Source of the DNA: an uncultured Peptococcaceae bacterium
Lineage (GTDB): Bacteria; Bacillota; Peptococcia; Peptococcales; Peptococcaceae
NCBI GenBank assembly: GCA_902462325.1
Contig: CABQBF010000046.1
Coordinates: forward strand, 1-17,549
Direction: 5' to 3'
Length of the DNA stretch: 17,549 nucleotides
In this document: piece after piece, positions 1 to 6,871 of the stretch
How the letters are laid out: each line of letters opens with the position of its first letter
How positions within the stretch are numbered: position 1 is the first letter of the stretch
Notes under the pieces: generated by a model
Told to the model about the DNA's origin: nothing
Seen by the model: the letters and a program-made list of their open reading frames with translations, nothing else
The model's database searches: none
Position numbers and translations under genes: made by a program

Positions 1-314
1 CTGTTGTTCACTTCCCGCAGATATTCATAGAAATAGCCCTCGTTTTTGTCGATGATCAAGCCGGTGCCGGCAGTCCAGTCAGTTTTTAAGCCCAACAGGC
101 GGCAATCGTAATAGGTCATGGGAAAATAGGTGATGTCCTTGTAGACAAGCAGCGGATACTTGCTGTAATCGTTGCCGGTAGTCTGTCCGTTCAGCGTAAC
201 GCTGAAAGATGGCAGCGTCACCTGCACCGTATCGGCAGCCAAAGCCTGCGGCATGGGCGATAGTGTCAGCAGAAACGCCGATAAAAGAGTTGTAGCCAGT
301 AATTTTTTGCGCAT
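1..314 (-). CDS. Stalk-domain (copper amine oxidase N-like) secreted protein, partial
   Basis: This gene is cut by the left window edge; 104 codons are visible from an ATG at 312-314. A GGAGG lies 7-11 bases upstream of that ATG on the minus strand. The protein begins MRKKLLATTLLSAFLLT and continues to PQALAA, a clear Sec signal peptide with an A-x-A cleavage site near residue 26. The mature part starts VQVTLPSFSVTLNGQ and contains YPLLVYKDITYFPMTYYDCRLLG. That pattern is typical of the stalk or copper-amine-oxidase N-terminal domain found in exported proteins of Clostridia and Negativicutes. Such domains are structural; no enzymatic role should be assumed from the name. It lies 38 bases downstream of the 382-residue gene on the same strand, so the two are probably co-transcribed. 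The C-terminal part, which would show any functional domain, is outside the window. The domain call is by recognition of the pattern, not by a search. Confidence 0.8.
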   Translation of the reverse strand, partial: MRKKLLATTLLSAFLLTLSPMPQALAADTVQVTLPSFSVTLNGQTTGNDYSKYPLLVYKDITYFPMTYYDCRLLGLKTDWTAGTGLIIDKNEGYFYEYLREVNN

Positions 315-352
315 AGGAAAACCTCCTTATGAAGTTTGGTGTTGTGTGATAG

Positions 353-1501
353 TTATTTCGTTTGATGGGATTGCCGGTATAAATGGGTGCCATCTGTATA
401 AATCATGTAATGCTGGTCAACTGTCACTTTGGCTAACATGGACAGCGTTAGAATTTCATTGCCATCTCGGTCAAGCACAACGGTACGGTATTGTCCCTGT
501 TTGTTTTGCGAAACGGCGATGATAAATTGGTCTTGCTGCTGTAGAAAGCAGATGGTATCTCTGTACAGGGGCTGAGATTGGTTCAGCAAGCAAAGCTGTT
601 GTTTGGGATTGACGTAAAAAACATGGTTCTCTAAGGCAATCAAGGAAACAGAATGATTGCAGGAAGCATGATTGAGAAACGTATCTACAGCTTCTGGACA
701 GTGCAGAACTTGACAGACGGCTGCTTCCGAACACTGCTGTGTGTCCAGATTGTAGTGGAACAATCTGCCATGGGCAATATAATACAAATGATTGCCTGTC
801 ACTGCAAAATCGCTGACAGTAGTATCAATTAGCGGCTGAAAGTTCCCTGTTATGCAATCTAATTGATACAGATTGGCCTGCAAAGGTTCCTTTTCCCGGC
901 TGACAAAGCAATATAGCCGGTCGCCGTATTGGAACAGACGGGAACTTCTGCCGGATGATTGATAGGCGAAACGATAGGGCGGTTGGCAGAACAGGCATTG
1001 TTGGTCGCTGTTTTTATCTGTAACCCAAACAGCGCTTGCAACAGAGGTGTACTGCGGCCAGCTTGCAAAAACGGTGTAATGCTCAAATTCACGGTAACAG
1101 CCCACTCCATCGCCAACAACAGCTTGCAATGTGGGCTGATCCGTTGTGATGGCGCGGTTTAAAAGCATAGTAGTCGGCGCTAGATAATGAAAGATAGAGT
1201 AGCTCACAGTGACGTTGCCATGATCATTTTCCATATAAATAAATGGCTCACCGGCTGCCGGTATATTTTCTACATAGCTTTGGGGATAAGGAACAAGGCA
1301 TTGACGGTTCTCTGGATTGGAGACATCAACGCAGTAGATGCCATCTTTTGCACAGAAAACAAGATTACCGTCTACCAAGGCAAAATCGAGAGATAAATTC
1401 ATATCTGACAAATCGAATAGATAGCGCGTGTGCCAAGGATAAGAAACTAGGGCGAGAATGAAAATGCTAATCATGGAAAGATAGAATAGTTTTTTGCGCA
1501 T
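353..1501 (-). CDS. Uncharacterised membrane-anchored or secreted protein, propeller-like repeats
   Basis: This is a 382-residue protein that I do not recognise as a named family. The ATG at 1499-1501 has a strong GGAGGG site just upstream. Residues 1-22 (MRKKLFYLSMISIFILALVS) form a signal peptide or single N-terminal membrane anchor after a short basic stretch. The rest is soluble and rich in Tyr, Cys, Gln and His, with repeated short units such as LVDGNLVFCAKDGIYCVD, YGDRLYCFVSRE, TGNHLYYIAHGRLFHYN, LENHVFYVNPKQQLCLL and YMIYTDGTHLYRQ. These hydrophobic-turn-aromatic units recur at roughly blade-sized spacing and suggest a beta-propeller, as in DUF5050-like or WD-like extracytoplasmic proteins; that is inference. 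About nine cysteines in an exported protein is unusual. A well-formed promoter lies 116 bases upstream, and the stalk-domain gene follows 38 bases downstream, suggesting a cell-surface role for the pair. Confidence 0.75.
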   Translation of the reverse strand: MRKKLFYLSMISIFILALVSYPWHTRYLFDLSDMNLSLDFALVDGNLVFCAKDGIYCVDVSNPENRQCLVPYPQSYVENIPAAGEPFIYMENDHGNVTVSYSIFHYLAPTTMLLNRAITTDQPTLQAVVGDGVGCYREFEHYTVFASWPQYTSVASAVWVTDKNSDQQCLFCQPPYRFAYQSSGRSSRLFQYGDRLYCFVSREKEPLQANLYQLDCITGNFQPLIDTTVSDFAVTGNHLYYIAHGRLFHYNLDTQQCSEAAVCQVLHCPEAVDTFLNHASCNHSVSLIALENHVFYVNPKQQLCLLNQSQPLYRDTICFLQQQDQFIIAVSQNKQGQYRTVVLDRDGNEILTLSMLAKVTVDQHYMIYTDGTHLYRQSHQTK

Positions 1502-1595
1502 GAGTTCCCTCCGAACGATAGATAAAATATTCTGAAGCTGGGTGTTGCAGGCGACATAGTTTATCGCGAATCATGCCAAGAGTGACAATCTGATT

Positions 1596-1607
1596 TTGCA
1601 ATTGCAA
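1596..1607. promoter_or_regulatory. 12-bp perfect palindrome, possible operator
   Basis: TTGCAATTGCAA is a perfect 12-bp palindrome. It begins 9 bases beyond the -10 box of the minus-strand promoter, so it overlaps the expected transcription start and early leader of the 382-residue gene. That position suits a repressor site. The role is inferred from position only, and a 12-base palindrome in AT-rich DNA can occur by chance. Confidence 0.3.
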
Positions 1608-1616
1608 TTTTATTTC

Positions 1617-1645
1617 AGTATACCATGCAGCATAGTTTTGTGCAA
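1617..1645 (-). promoter_or_regulatory. Sigma-A-type promoter for the minus-strand gene pair
   Basis: On the minus strand the -35 box TTGCAC (1640-1645) and the -10 box TATACT (1617-1622) are separated by exactly 17 bases. Both are close to the consensus. The expected start of transcription near 1610 gives a leader of about 110 bases before the ATG at 1501. The spacer contains ACAAAACTATGCT, nearly the same string as in the divergent cas promoter. Confidence 0.65.
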
Positions 1646-1714
1646 GTAAAATAAAACCATGTCATTTTTTCAATGCTAACCAAAACTCCGAACGAGGTGG
1701 TTTTTAAACTTTGT

Positions 1715-1743
1715 TTGACAAACTATGCTTGTGCCTGTATGCT
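1715..1743 (+). promoter_or_regulatory. Sigma-A-type promoter of the cas operon
   Basis: A perfect -35 TTGACA (1715-1720) is followed after exactly 17 bases by TATGCT (1738-1743). The expected start near 1750 gives a very short leader of about 24 bases before the cas3 ATG. Within the spacer, ACTATGCT (1722-1729) repeats the -10 hexamer and matches the string in the divergent promoter. The strong consensus suggests appreciable basal expression unless a repressor acts here. Confidence 0.7.
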
Positions 1744-1773
1744 AGTTTATAAATAACTAAGAAGGGTGAAACC

Positions 1774-4161
1774 ATGCAGCAAAAAATTTATCTCGCCCAT
1801 ATCAATGACGCTGATGAAATGCAATCGCTCAAACAGCATTGTGAAGCTGTTGCAATTTATACAGCGGAAACGATGCGAAAGGTGCAGCTATATCATCTGG
1901 GATCTATAACGGGGCTGATTCATGATTTAGGAAAAGCTACCGATAGTTTTAACGATTATTTATGCCGTGCCCATGATGGAGAAGCTGTGAAACGCGGTTC
2001 GGTTAACCACACCTTCGCAGGCGTCATTTATATCTGGGAAACCTATCATGACAAGGGCGATGGGTTCCAACGGCTTACAGCCGAGCTGGTAGCTTATGCG
2101 GCAGGCGCCCATCATGGTTTGTTTGATTGTGAGGGTATGGATGGTATTGGCAAAGGAGATTTTGCGTACCGGCTCAAGAAAGACCGGCAAGAAATCTGTT
2201 ATGAGGAAGCTTTGCAGAATTATTTTGCGCAGGTAGCTGCTCCGGAAGAGCTTGCGCATATTTTTAGAGAAGCTGTAGCGGAAGTGCGTGCTGCAGGAGC
2301 TATGGTGCAGGGTGCCTTTGAGCGGGGCTTACTGGTGCGATTGCTGTTATCTGCGTTGATCGATGCGGATCGGCGGGATACGGCGGAATTTATGCAGCGG
2401 CAAAAATATGAGAAGCAAGTCGGCAGCCGGGCTTTTTGGCAGCGTAATTTGGCGTTCTGTGAGGGGAAAATTGCCCAATTCCCGCAGGAGGGGGCTGTGC
2501 AGCAGGCTAGAGCTTATATTTCGGATGCTTGCAGGCAAACGGCGGAATCGCCGGGCGGTATTTATCAGTTGAACGTCGCTACAGGCGGCGGAAAGACAAT
2601 CTCTGCTCTGCGGTATAGCCTGGCCCATGCCGCCAATTATCAGAAAGACAGAATTATCTTTATAATTCCGTTGCTGAGTGTTTTGGAACAGAACAGTCAA
2701 GTCATTCGGAAGTATTTGCAAGACCAGGAAGCTGTTGCGGAACATCATTCCAATGCGGTGCAGATGACGCAGCGGGAAGAAGCATTCAATCAAACCGAGT
2801 GTATTGTGGAAAGTTGGAATGCGCCCATTATGATTTCTACACTGGTACAGTTCTTAAACATTTTATTTGCCGATAGCACAACGGCTATTCGCCGGCTGCA
2901 AGCCTTCTGCAACAGTGTGATTGTGATCGATGAGGTGCAGTCATTGCCGTGGAAGCTGACGACGATGTTCATAAAGGCGCTGAATTTTTTGGCAGAACAT
3001 TGCAGCTGTACCATTGTACTCAGCTCTGCTACGCAGCCATGCTTTGCCCAATTAAAAAATAAGCTGCAGCTGGCGCCGTCTTATGAAATCGTGCCAAACA
3101 GTCCAATTTTGGCGCAAGCTTTTACCAGAACACACATTGTAGATCGGACAACTGCCTATGGCTACACAATACAGGAGATTGCTGATTTTGCGGATGAGCT
3201 GCTGCAGGAGGTGTCTTCTGTACTGGTAATCTGCAATACCAAAAAAACTGCGTTGGAGATTCATGGGCGGGCACAGGAACGGGGGTATCAGGTGTATCAT
3301 TTATCCACTTCTATGTGCATGGCCCATCGCATTGCGACGGTGAACCAAATTCAGGAGATTTTGCGGCAAAATCAACGGACTGGAAAAAAAGAAAAATTGC
3401 TTTGCATTTCCACCCAATTGGTAGAGGCTGGCGTAGATTTCTCCTTTGAGCGGGTGATTCGTCTGCTTGCTGGTATGGATAACATTGTACAAAGTGCGGG
3501 GCGGTGTAATCGCAGCTTTGATTATGGAGCTATTTGTCCGGTTTATATCCTCAACGTACAAAATGAACCTGTCGGTCCTTTGAAAGAAATTAGAGAACGG
3601 CAGGAAGCAACCCAAAACTTACTACATGCCTTCGCAGTACATCCCGAACAATATGATCATAATTTGGCTTCAGAAAAAAGCATTACCATGTATTACAGGT
3701 GTTTGCTGAAACCGTTGGAGAAAAAGGATACCTTGGATTATGTAGAAAGATTCCATGGTGTGCGTAAGACGCTGTATGGTTTGTTGAATCAGGATGCCAA
3801 TCCTAAAACCAAAACATTTCTGACGCAGCCTTTTCAAAGTGTAGGCGCTAAATTTATGGTCTTTGACCAACAAACCATAGATGTGATTGTTCCATATGGT
3901 ACAGCGGGAGAAAAACTAGTTGGAGCTTTCTGGAGTGAACAGACCAGATATGATTGGCGGCAACAGCAATATTTATTGCGCCAGGCAGCGCCTTACACCA
4001 TCAGCTTATTTGCCCATCAGCTCAAAGAATTAGGAAATAAGGTGATGCATTGCAGATTTGGCGAGGATGTGGTGTATATTTTAGATGAGAGCTGCTATGA
4101 TGGCAGCGATGGAGGCGTTGGCCTTGTGTATGATGGAGAAATGGAGTCTTTGATTTTTTAA
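1774..4161 (+). CDS. cas3: Cas3 nuclease-helicase, type I-C
   Basis: This 795-residue protein is the effector that nicks, unwinds and degrades target DNA after Cascade binds. The N-terminal HD nuclease is visible: His-Asp at residues 50-51 in GLIHDLGKA, NHT with His79, GAHHGL at 111-116, and ALIDADRRD near 194-202. The superfamily 2 helicase follows: Walker A TGGGKT at 270-275, the DEAD-type box DEVQ at 386-389, SAT at 418-420, and the C-terminal arginine-finger motif QSAGRCNR at 573-580. The length is typical of a fused HD-helicase Cas3 of subtype I-C. The ATG has GAAGGGTG upstream and follows the promoter by about 30 bases, making this the first gene of the operon. The reading frame is intact with all key motifs, so the protein is probably functional. 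Confidence 0.97.
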   Translation: MQQKIYLAHINDADEMQSLKQHCEAVAIYTAETMRKVQLYHLGSITGLIHDLGKATDSFNDYLCRAHDGEAVKRGSVNHTFAGVIYIWETYHDKGDGFQRLTAELVAYAAGAHHGLFDCEGMDGIGKGDFAYRLKKDRQEICYEEALQNYFAQVAAPEELAHIFREAVAEVRAAGAMVQGAFERGLLVRLLLSALIDADRRDTAEFMQRQKYEKQVGSRAFWQRNLAFCEGKIAQFPQEGAVQQARAYISDACRQTAESPGGIYQLNVATGGGKTISALRYSLAHAANYQKDRIIFIIPLLSVLEQNSQVIRKYLQDQEAVAEHHSNAVQMTQREEAFNQTECIVESWNAPIMISTLVQFLNILFADSTTAIRRLQAFCNSVIVIDEVQSLPWKLTTMFIKALNFLAEHCSCTIVLSSATQPCFAQLKNKLQLAPSYEIVPNSPILAQAFTRTHIVDRTTAYGYTIQEIADFADELLQEVSSVLVICNTKKTALEIHGRAQERGYQVYHLSTSMCMAHRIATVNQIQEILRQNQRTGKKEKLLCISTQLVEAGVDFSFERVIRLLAGMDNIVQSAGRCNRSFDYGAICPVYILNVQNEPVGPLKEIRERQEATQNLLHAFAVHPEQYDHNLASEKSITMYYRCLLKPLEKKDTLDYVERFHGVRKTLYGLLNQDANPKTKTFLTQPFQSVGAKFMVFDQQTIDVIVPYGTAGEKLVGAFWSEQTRYDWRQQQYLLRQAAPYTISLFAHQLKELGNKVMHCRFGEDVVYILDESCYDGSDGGVGLVYDGEMESLIF

Positions 4162-4180
4162 TGAAAAAGGGGTGAACCAC

Positions 4181-4927
4181 TTGGACAAGTTACCGCGTAA
4201 TACTGTTGAGTTTGAAGTTTATGGCGATTATGCATTATTTAGCGATCCGATTACCCGCGTAGGCGGTGAGAAATTTACCTATATGATTCCGACTTATGAG
4301 GCAATCAAAGGAATTTTACATTCGATATATTATAAACCAACCTTGACTTGGATCATTGATGAGGTGCGGGTAATGAATCGAATTCAGACGGAATCAAAAG
4401 GCATTCGGCCTATGAAATATAGCCATGCGTCTTCCAATGAATTGTCTTATTATACGTATTTGAAAGATTGCCGGTATCAGGTAAGAGCCCATTTTATCTG
4501 GAATTTAAATCATCCTGAATTAGAGCAGGACCGTGACGAGTACAAGCATCATAATATTGCGAAACGGATGATAAAAAAAGGCGGACGGCGCGATATTTTT
4601 TTAGGTGTCCGTGAAGCGCAAGGCTATGTAGAGCCCTGTGTGTTTGGGGACGGAGCGGGTGCTTATGATGAAATTGCGCAGCTTTCCTTTGGGCGGATGT
4701 ATCATGGCATTACCTATGCAGATGAAGCTTATTCGCCGGAAACGCAGGGAAAATTGTCTATTCGTTTTTGGAATTGTGCTGTTATGGAGCATGGCGTCAT
4801 TCGTTATCCGGCGCCGGAAACCTTCCGCGGCAATGATATTCGGATTATACGGGAGATGGAGATAAAACGGTTCGGTAAAGAAGCCAATAATTTCAGCGGC
4901 TTAGCGGAGTTTGAGGAGGTGCAGTAG
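4181..4927 (+). CDS. cas5c: Cas5c (Cas5d) crRNA-processing endoribonuclease and Cascade subunit
   Basis: In subtype I-C, which lacks Cas6, Cas5c cuts the repeat RNA and then stays on the 5' handle of the crRNA. I place the start at the TTG at 4181-4183 because AAAGGGGTG lies at a good distance. The GTG nine bases earlier (4172) sits inside that ribosome binding site. This gives 248 residues. The Cas5 fold is suggested by EFEVYGDYALFSDP near the N-terminus and IKGILHSIYY at 42-51. Tyr50/Tyr51 and the pair Lys122-His123 in EYKHHN match the positions of the catalytic Tyr46, Lys116 and His117 known from the Bacillus halodurans enzyme. The stop codon directly abuts the cas8c ATG, implying coupled translation. 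It should process the CGCACCC/GGGTGCG hairpin of the repeats at 9989-10491. Confidence 0.95.
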   Translation: MDKLPRNTVEFEVYGDYALFSDPITRVGGEKFTYMIPTYEAIKGILHSIYYKPTLTWIIDEVRVMNRIQTESKGIRPMKYSHASSNELSYYTYLKDCRYQVRAHFIWNLNHPELEQDRDEYKHHNIAKRMIKKGGRRDIFLGVREAQGYVEPCVFGDGAGAYDEIAQLSFGRMYHGITYADEAYSPETQGKLSIRFWNCAVMEHGVIRYPAPETFRGNDIRIIREMEIKRFGKEANNFSGLAEFEEVQ

Positions 4928-6598
4928 ATGTCATGGATGGCAAGAGCGTTGGAAACTTATGAGCGTAACAGTGCATTGGCAGGAAAGATTCGAGAGGGGA
5001 TGGAACCGTTATTACCTGTGGCCCATGTGATGGCGAAAGCACGGTTGGAAATTACCATTGACCAGGATGGAATTTTTAAAGGCGCGCAAGAAGTGGAGAA
5101 AGCAGATTGCAGTACCATGATTCCGGCAACAGAAGATTCTGGCGCACGCTCCAGCGGTATCGCGCCCCATCCGCTGAACGATACGCTGAGCTATATTGCC
5201 GGAGATTTCAGCAGCTATAGTGAAAAGGATTGCAGCAAAAAGTTTGAAGCGTACTGCGAAGGTTTGCAGCAATGGGCAGAATCGGAATTTTCCCATCCTA
5301 AGGTGCGAGCGGTTTATCAGTATGTCAGCAAAGGGCAGGTGATGCAGGATTTAATCAACTGCGGACAAGCTGCGCTGACAACGGAGGGCAAGTTGGACAA
5401 GAAAAAAATTCAAGGCGCTGAATATGAGGATATGTTAGTACGCTTTCGCGTTTTGGATGCAGAGCATCCTGATTGGACGACGGCAACCTGGGAGGATGAA
5501 ACGCTGCTGCATATTTACGGCGACTATTATAGTGCAGTGCAGTCAGGGGAAAGCGATATCTGCTATTTAACAGGGAAACGGGCTGCTATAATCCGAAAAC
5601 ATTCGAGAGGTATAATTAAATTCTTCCCTAAGGCCAAATTAATATCGGCAAATGATACAACCAATTTCACCTTTAAAGGTCGTTTTGCAAATGCTGCGGA
5701 GGCTTGCACAGTCAGTTATGAGGCGTCGCAGAAGGCTCATGCAGCATTAGTTTGGTTGATTCTCAATCAGGGAGTTTTTATTGGCAATAAAGAAAAACGT
5801 ACGTATATCGCCTGGACGCCGTCAGGCAAAAAAGTGGAGGCTTTTAACGACCAATTATCGCTGGGCTTTGCGAAAACGGAGGAAGAACAGGAAGAACCGC
5901 AGACATTTCCCGAATTTCGCCAAAAGTTGCAAAAGGCTTTTCAAGGCTATGCCGAATATTTAACGCAAGATGCGGAGCAGGAGGATGTTGTTATGATCGG
6001 CTTAGATGCGGCAACCCCCGGGCGATTGTCTGTTACCTATTATCAGGAGCTGGCGGCCTCTGATTTTCTGGAACGGATGCAATACTGGCAGCAGAGCTGC
6101 AGCTGGTATTATAAGAATCCTAAGACAGGAAAAAGTGAAATTCATACGCCATCGATTCAACAGATTGTGAAGCATGCCTTTGGCACAGAGCAGGGCAGTT
6201 TTGTGGAGGCAGACGATAAAATTTTAAAGCAGCAGGCGGAGCGGCTCATTGCCTGCATGACAGAAGCACTCCCCATTCCCCGTGATGTCGTACATGCACT
6301 GTATGTAAAAGCGTCGTCGCCTCAGTGCTATAAAAATTGGTGGAATCGGGAGGCTGTGCTTTCAACGGCTTGTGCAATGGTGGCAAAGGTGCAGTATCAT
6401 GACCGCGGCGGCAAACAAATGAAAGGAGCGGATTTTGAAATGGAATTGGAAGCACATTTAAGCGGTGACAGAAGCTATCTCTTTGGAAAATTGCTGGCCA
6501 CCTTAGAGCGCGTGGAGGCGGAAGCGTTATATAGAAAAGGGAAGGCCGTGAAACCAACGCGATTCGGCTGCAATCAGCCTTTGTCAGCCATCCGATGA
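4928..6598 (+). CDS. cas8c: Cas8c (Csd1) large Cascade subunit, frameshifted: N-terminal 538 residues plus an aberrant tail
   Basis: Cas8c recognises the PAM and anchors the I-C Cascade on DNA. The ATG abuts the cas5c stop and has GAGGAGGT at 4913-4920. The frame encodes 556 residues, from SWMARALETYERN to SGDRSYLFGKLLATLERVEAEALYRKG, and matches the Csd1 family in layout (for example YIAGDF, IYGDYYSAV, CYLTGKRA, NAAEACTVSYEASQKAH, AHAALVWLI, NWWNREAVLSTACAM). After residue 538 the tail KAVKPTRFGCNQPLSAIR is not family-like. In the -1 frame the same DNA reads EGRETNAIRLQSAFVSHP, then MTTWKVIEDALRPYY, the expected continuation of Cas8c. Adding one base in the A4G3 tract at 6535-6541 would restore a single 643-residue protein. 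The gene is therefore either a real frameshift mutant, a recoded gene, or carries a base-calling error. Confidence 0.92.
   Translation: MSWMARALETYERNSALAGKIREGMEPLLPVAHVMAKARLEITIDQDGIFKGAQEVEKADCSTMIPATEDSGARSSGIAPHPLNDTLSYIAGDFSSYSEKDCSKKFEAYCEGLQQWAESEFSHPKVRAVYQYVSKGQVMQDLINCGQAALTTEGKLDKKKIQGAEYEDMLVRFRVLDAEHPDWTTATWEDETLLHIYGDYYSAVQSGESDICYLTGKRAAIIRKHSRGIIKFFPKAKLISANDTTNFTFKGRFANAAEACTVSYEASQKAHAALVWLILNQGVFIGNKEKRTYIAWTPSGKKVEAFNDQLSLGFAKTEEEQEEPQTFPEFRQKLQKAFQGYAEYLTQDAEQEDVVMIGLDAATPGRLSVTYYQELAASDFLERMQYWQQSCSWYYKNPKTGKSEIHTPSIQQIVKHAFGTEQGSFVEADDKILKQQAERLIACMTEALPIPRDVVHALYVKASSPQCYKNWWNREAVLSTACAMVAKVQYHDRGGKQMKGADFEMELEAHLSGDRSYLFGKLLATLERVEAEALYRKGKAVKPTRFGCNQPLSAIR
6419..6442 (+). 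promoter_or_regulatory. Candidate internal ribosome binding site and start for Cas11c inside cas8c
   Basis: In subtype I-C the small subunit Cas11c is known to be made by internal initiation within the 3' part of cas8c. Here AAAGGAG (6422-6428) is followed 11 bases later by an in-frame ATG at 6440-6442, just before GDRSYLFGKLLATLERVE, the region where Cas11c is expected to begin. Read with the frameshift corrected, the product would be 139 residues, a fitting size. As sequenced it would end after 52 residues. A second in-frame ATG at 6419 has no good site upstream. Confidence 0.45.
6533..6549 (+). other. Frameshift site in cas8c
   Basis: The zero frame reads TAT AGA AAA GGG AAG. The -1 frame has a TAG at 6532-6534, so it opens only from 6535, and family-like sequence is recognisable from about 6541 on. 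The shift must therefore lie in the AAAAGGG tract or just after it. Loss of one A or one G would produce it. AAAAGGG is not an ideal X-XXY-YYZ slippery heptamer, because only the AAA codon re-pairs perfectly, so mutation or sequencing error is more likely than programmed slippage. Confidence 0.8.
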
Positions 6599-6858
6599 CC
6601 ACCTGGAAGGTGATAGAGGATGCACTGCGGCCTTATTATGAACAGCTATCTTCTTATAAGAAAAATAAATATAAAGAAGAAATGGCGGATATTACCGATG
6701 CATTGCTGGGATTATATGCCCATGACGGGGAAAAGATGCAGGCTGAATTAAACCGAGCTTTAACGGAAACCTACTTGCTGGGTTATTATCAGCAGCGTCG
6801 AAAATTAAGACAGTACGAAGACAAGAAAAATCAAATAGCGGAGTCAGATTGTGAATAA
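6595..6858 (+). CDS. cas8c: Displaced C-terminal part of Cas8c (and of Cas11c), not a separate gene family
   Basis: This 87-codon frame starts at an ATG that overlaps the cas8c stop as ATGA. It reads MTTWKVIEDALRPYY, then a Lys-rich helical stretch, then ETYLLGYYQQRRKLRQ. Cas8c/Csd1 proteins of this subtype typically carry a TWKxIEExLxPY segment and end in a (Y/F)xLGYYxQR motif, so this is the missing Cas8c C-terminus rather than an extra protein. The true -1 frame extends upstream to 6535 (EGRETNAIRLQSAFVSHP). ATGA overlaps allow reinitiation by terminating ribosomes, so the fragment could be made separately and might complement the truncated Cas8c; that is speculation. No clear ribosome binding site precedes this ATG. 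The helical C-terminal part is also what forms Cas11c in the complex. Confidence 0.85.
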   Translation: MTTWKVIEDALRPYYEQLSSYKKNKYKEEMADITDALLGLYAHDGEKMQAELNRALTETYLLGYYQQRRKLRQYEDKKNQIAESDCE

Positions 6859-6871
6859 GGAGAGAGAGCAA

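Noticed and set aside
79..393. 104-codon minus-strand ORF near the left edge
   Set aside because: It overlaps, in another frame, the stalk-domain gene, which has a good ribosome binding site and a signal peptide.
6533..6549. A classical programmed -1 frameshift signal
   Set aside because: AAAAGGG does not fit X-XXY-YYZ, and no strong downstream hairpin or upstream Shine-Dalgarno-like stimulator is evident; it is kept only as a less likely explanation.
6595..6858. A new stand-alone small Cascade or accessory gene between cas8c and cas7c
   Set aside because: Its frame continues upstream past its ATG to 6535 with Cas8c-like sequence, and its content matches the Cas8c C-terminus, so it is a frameshift product.
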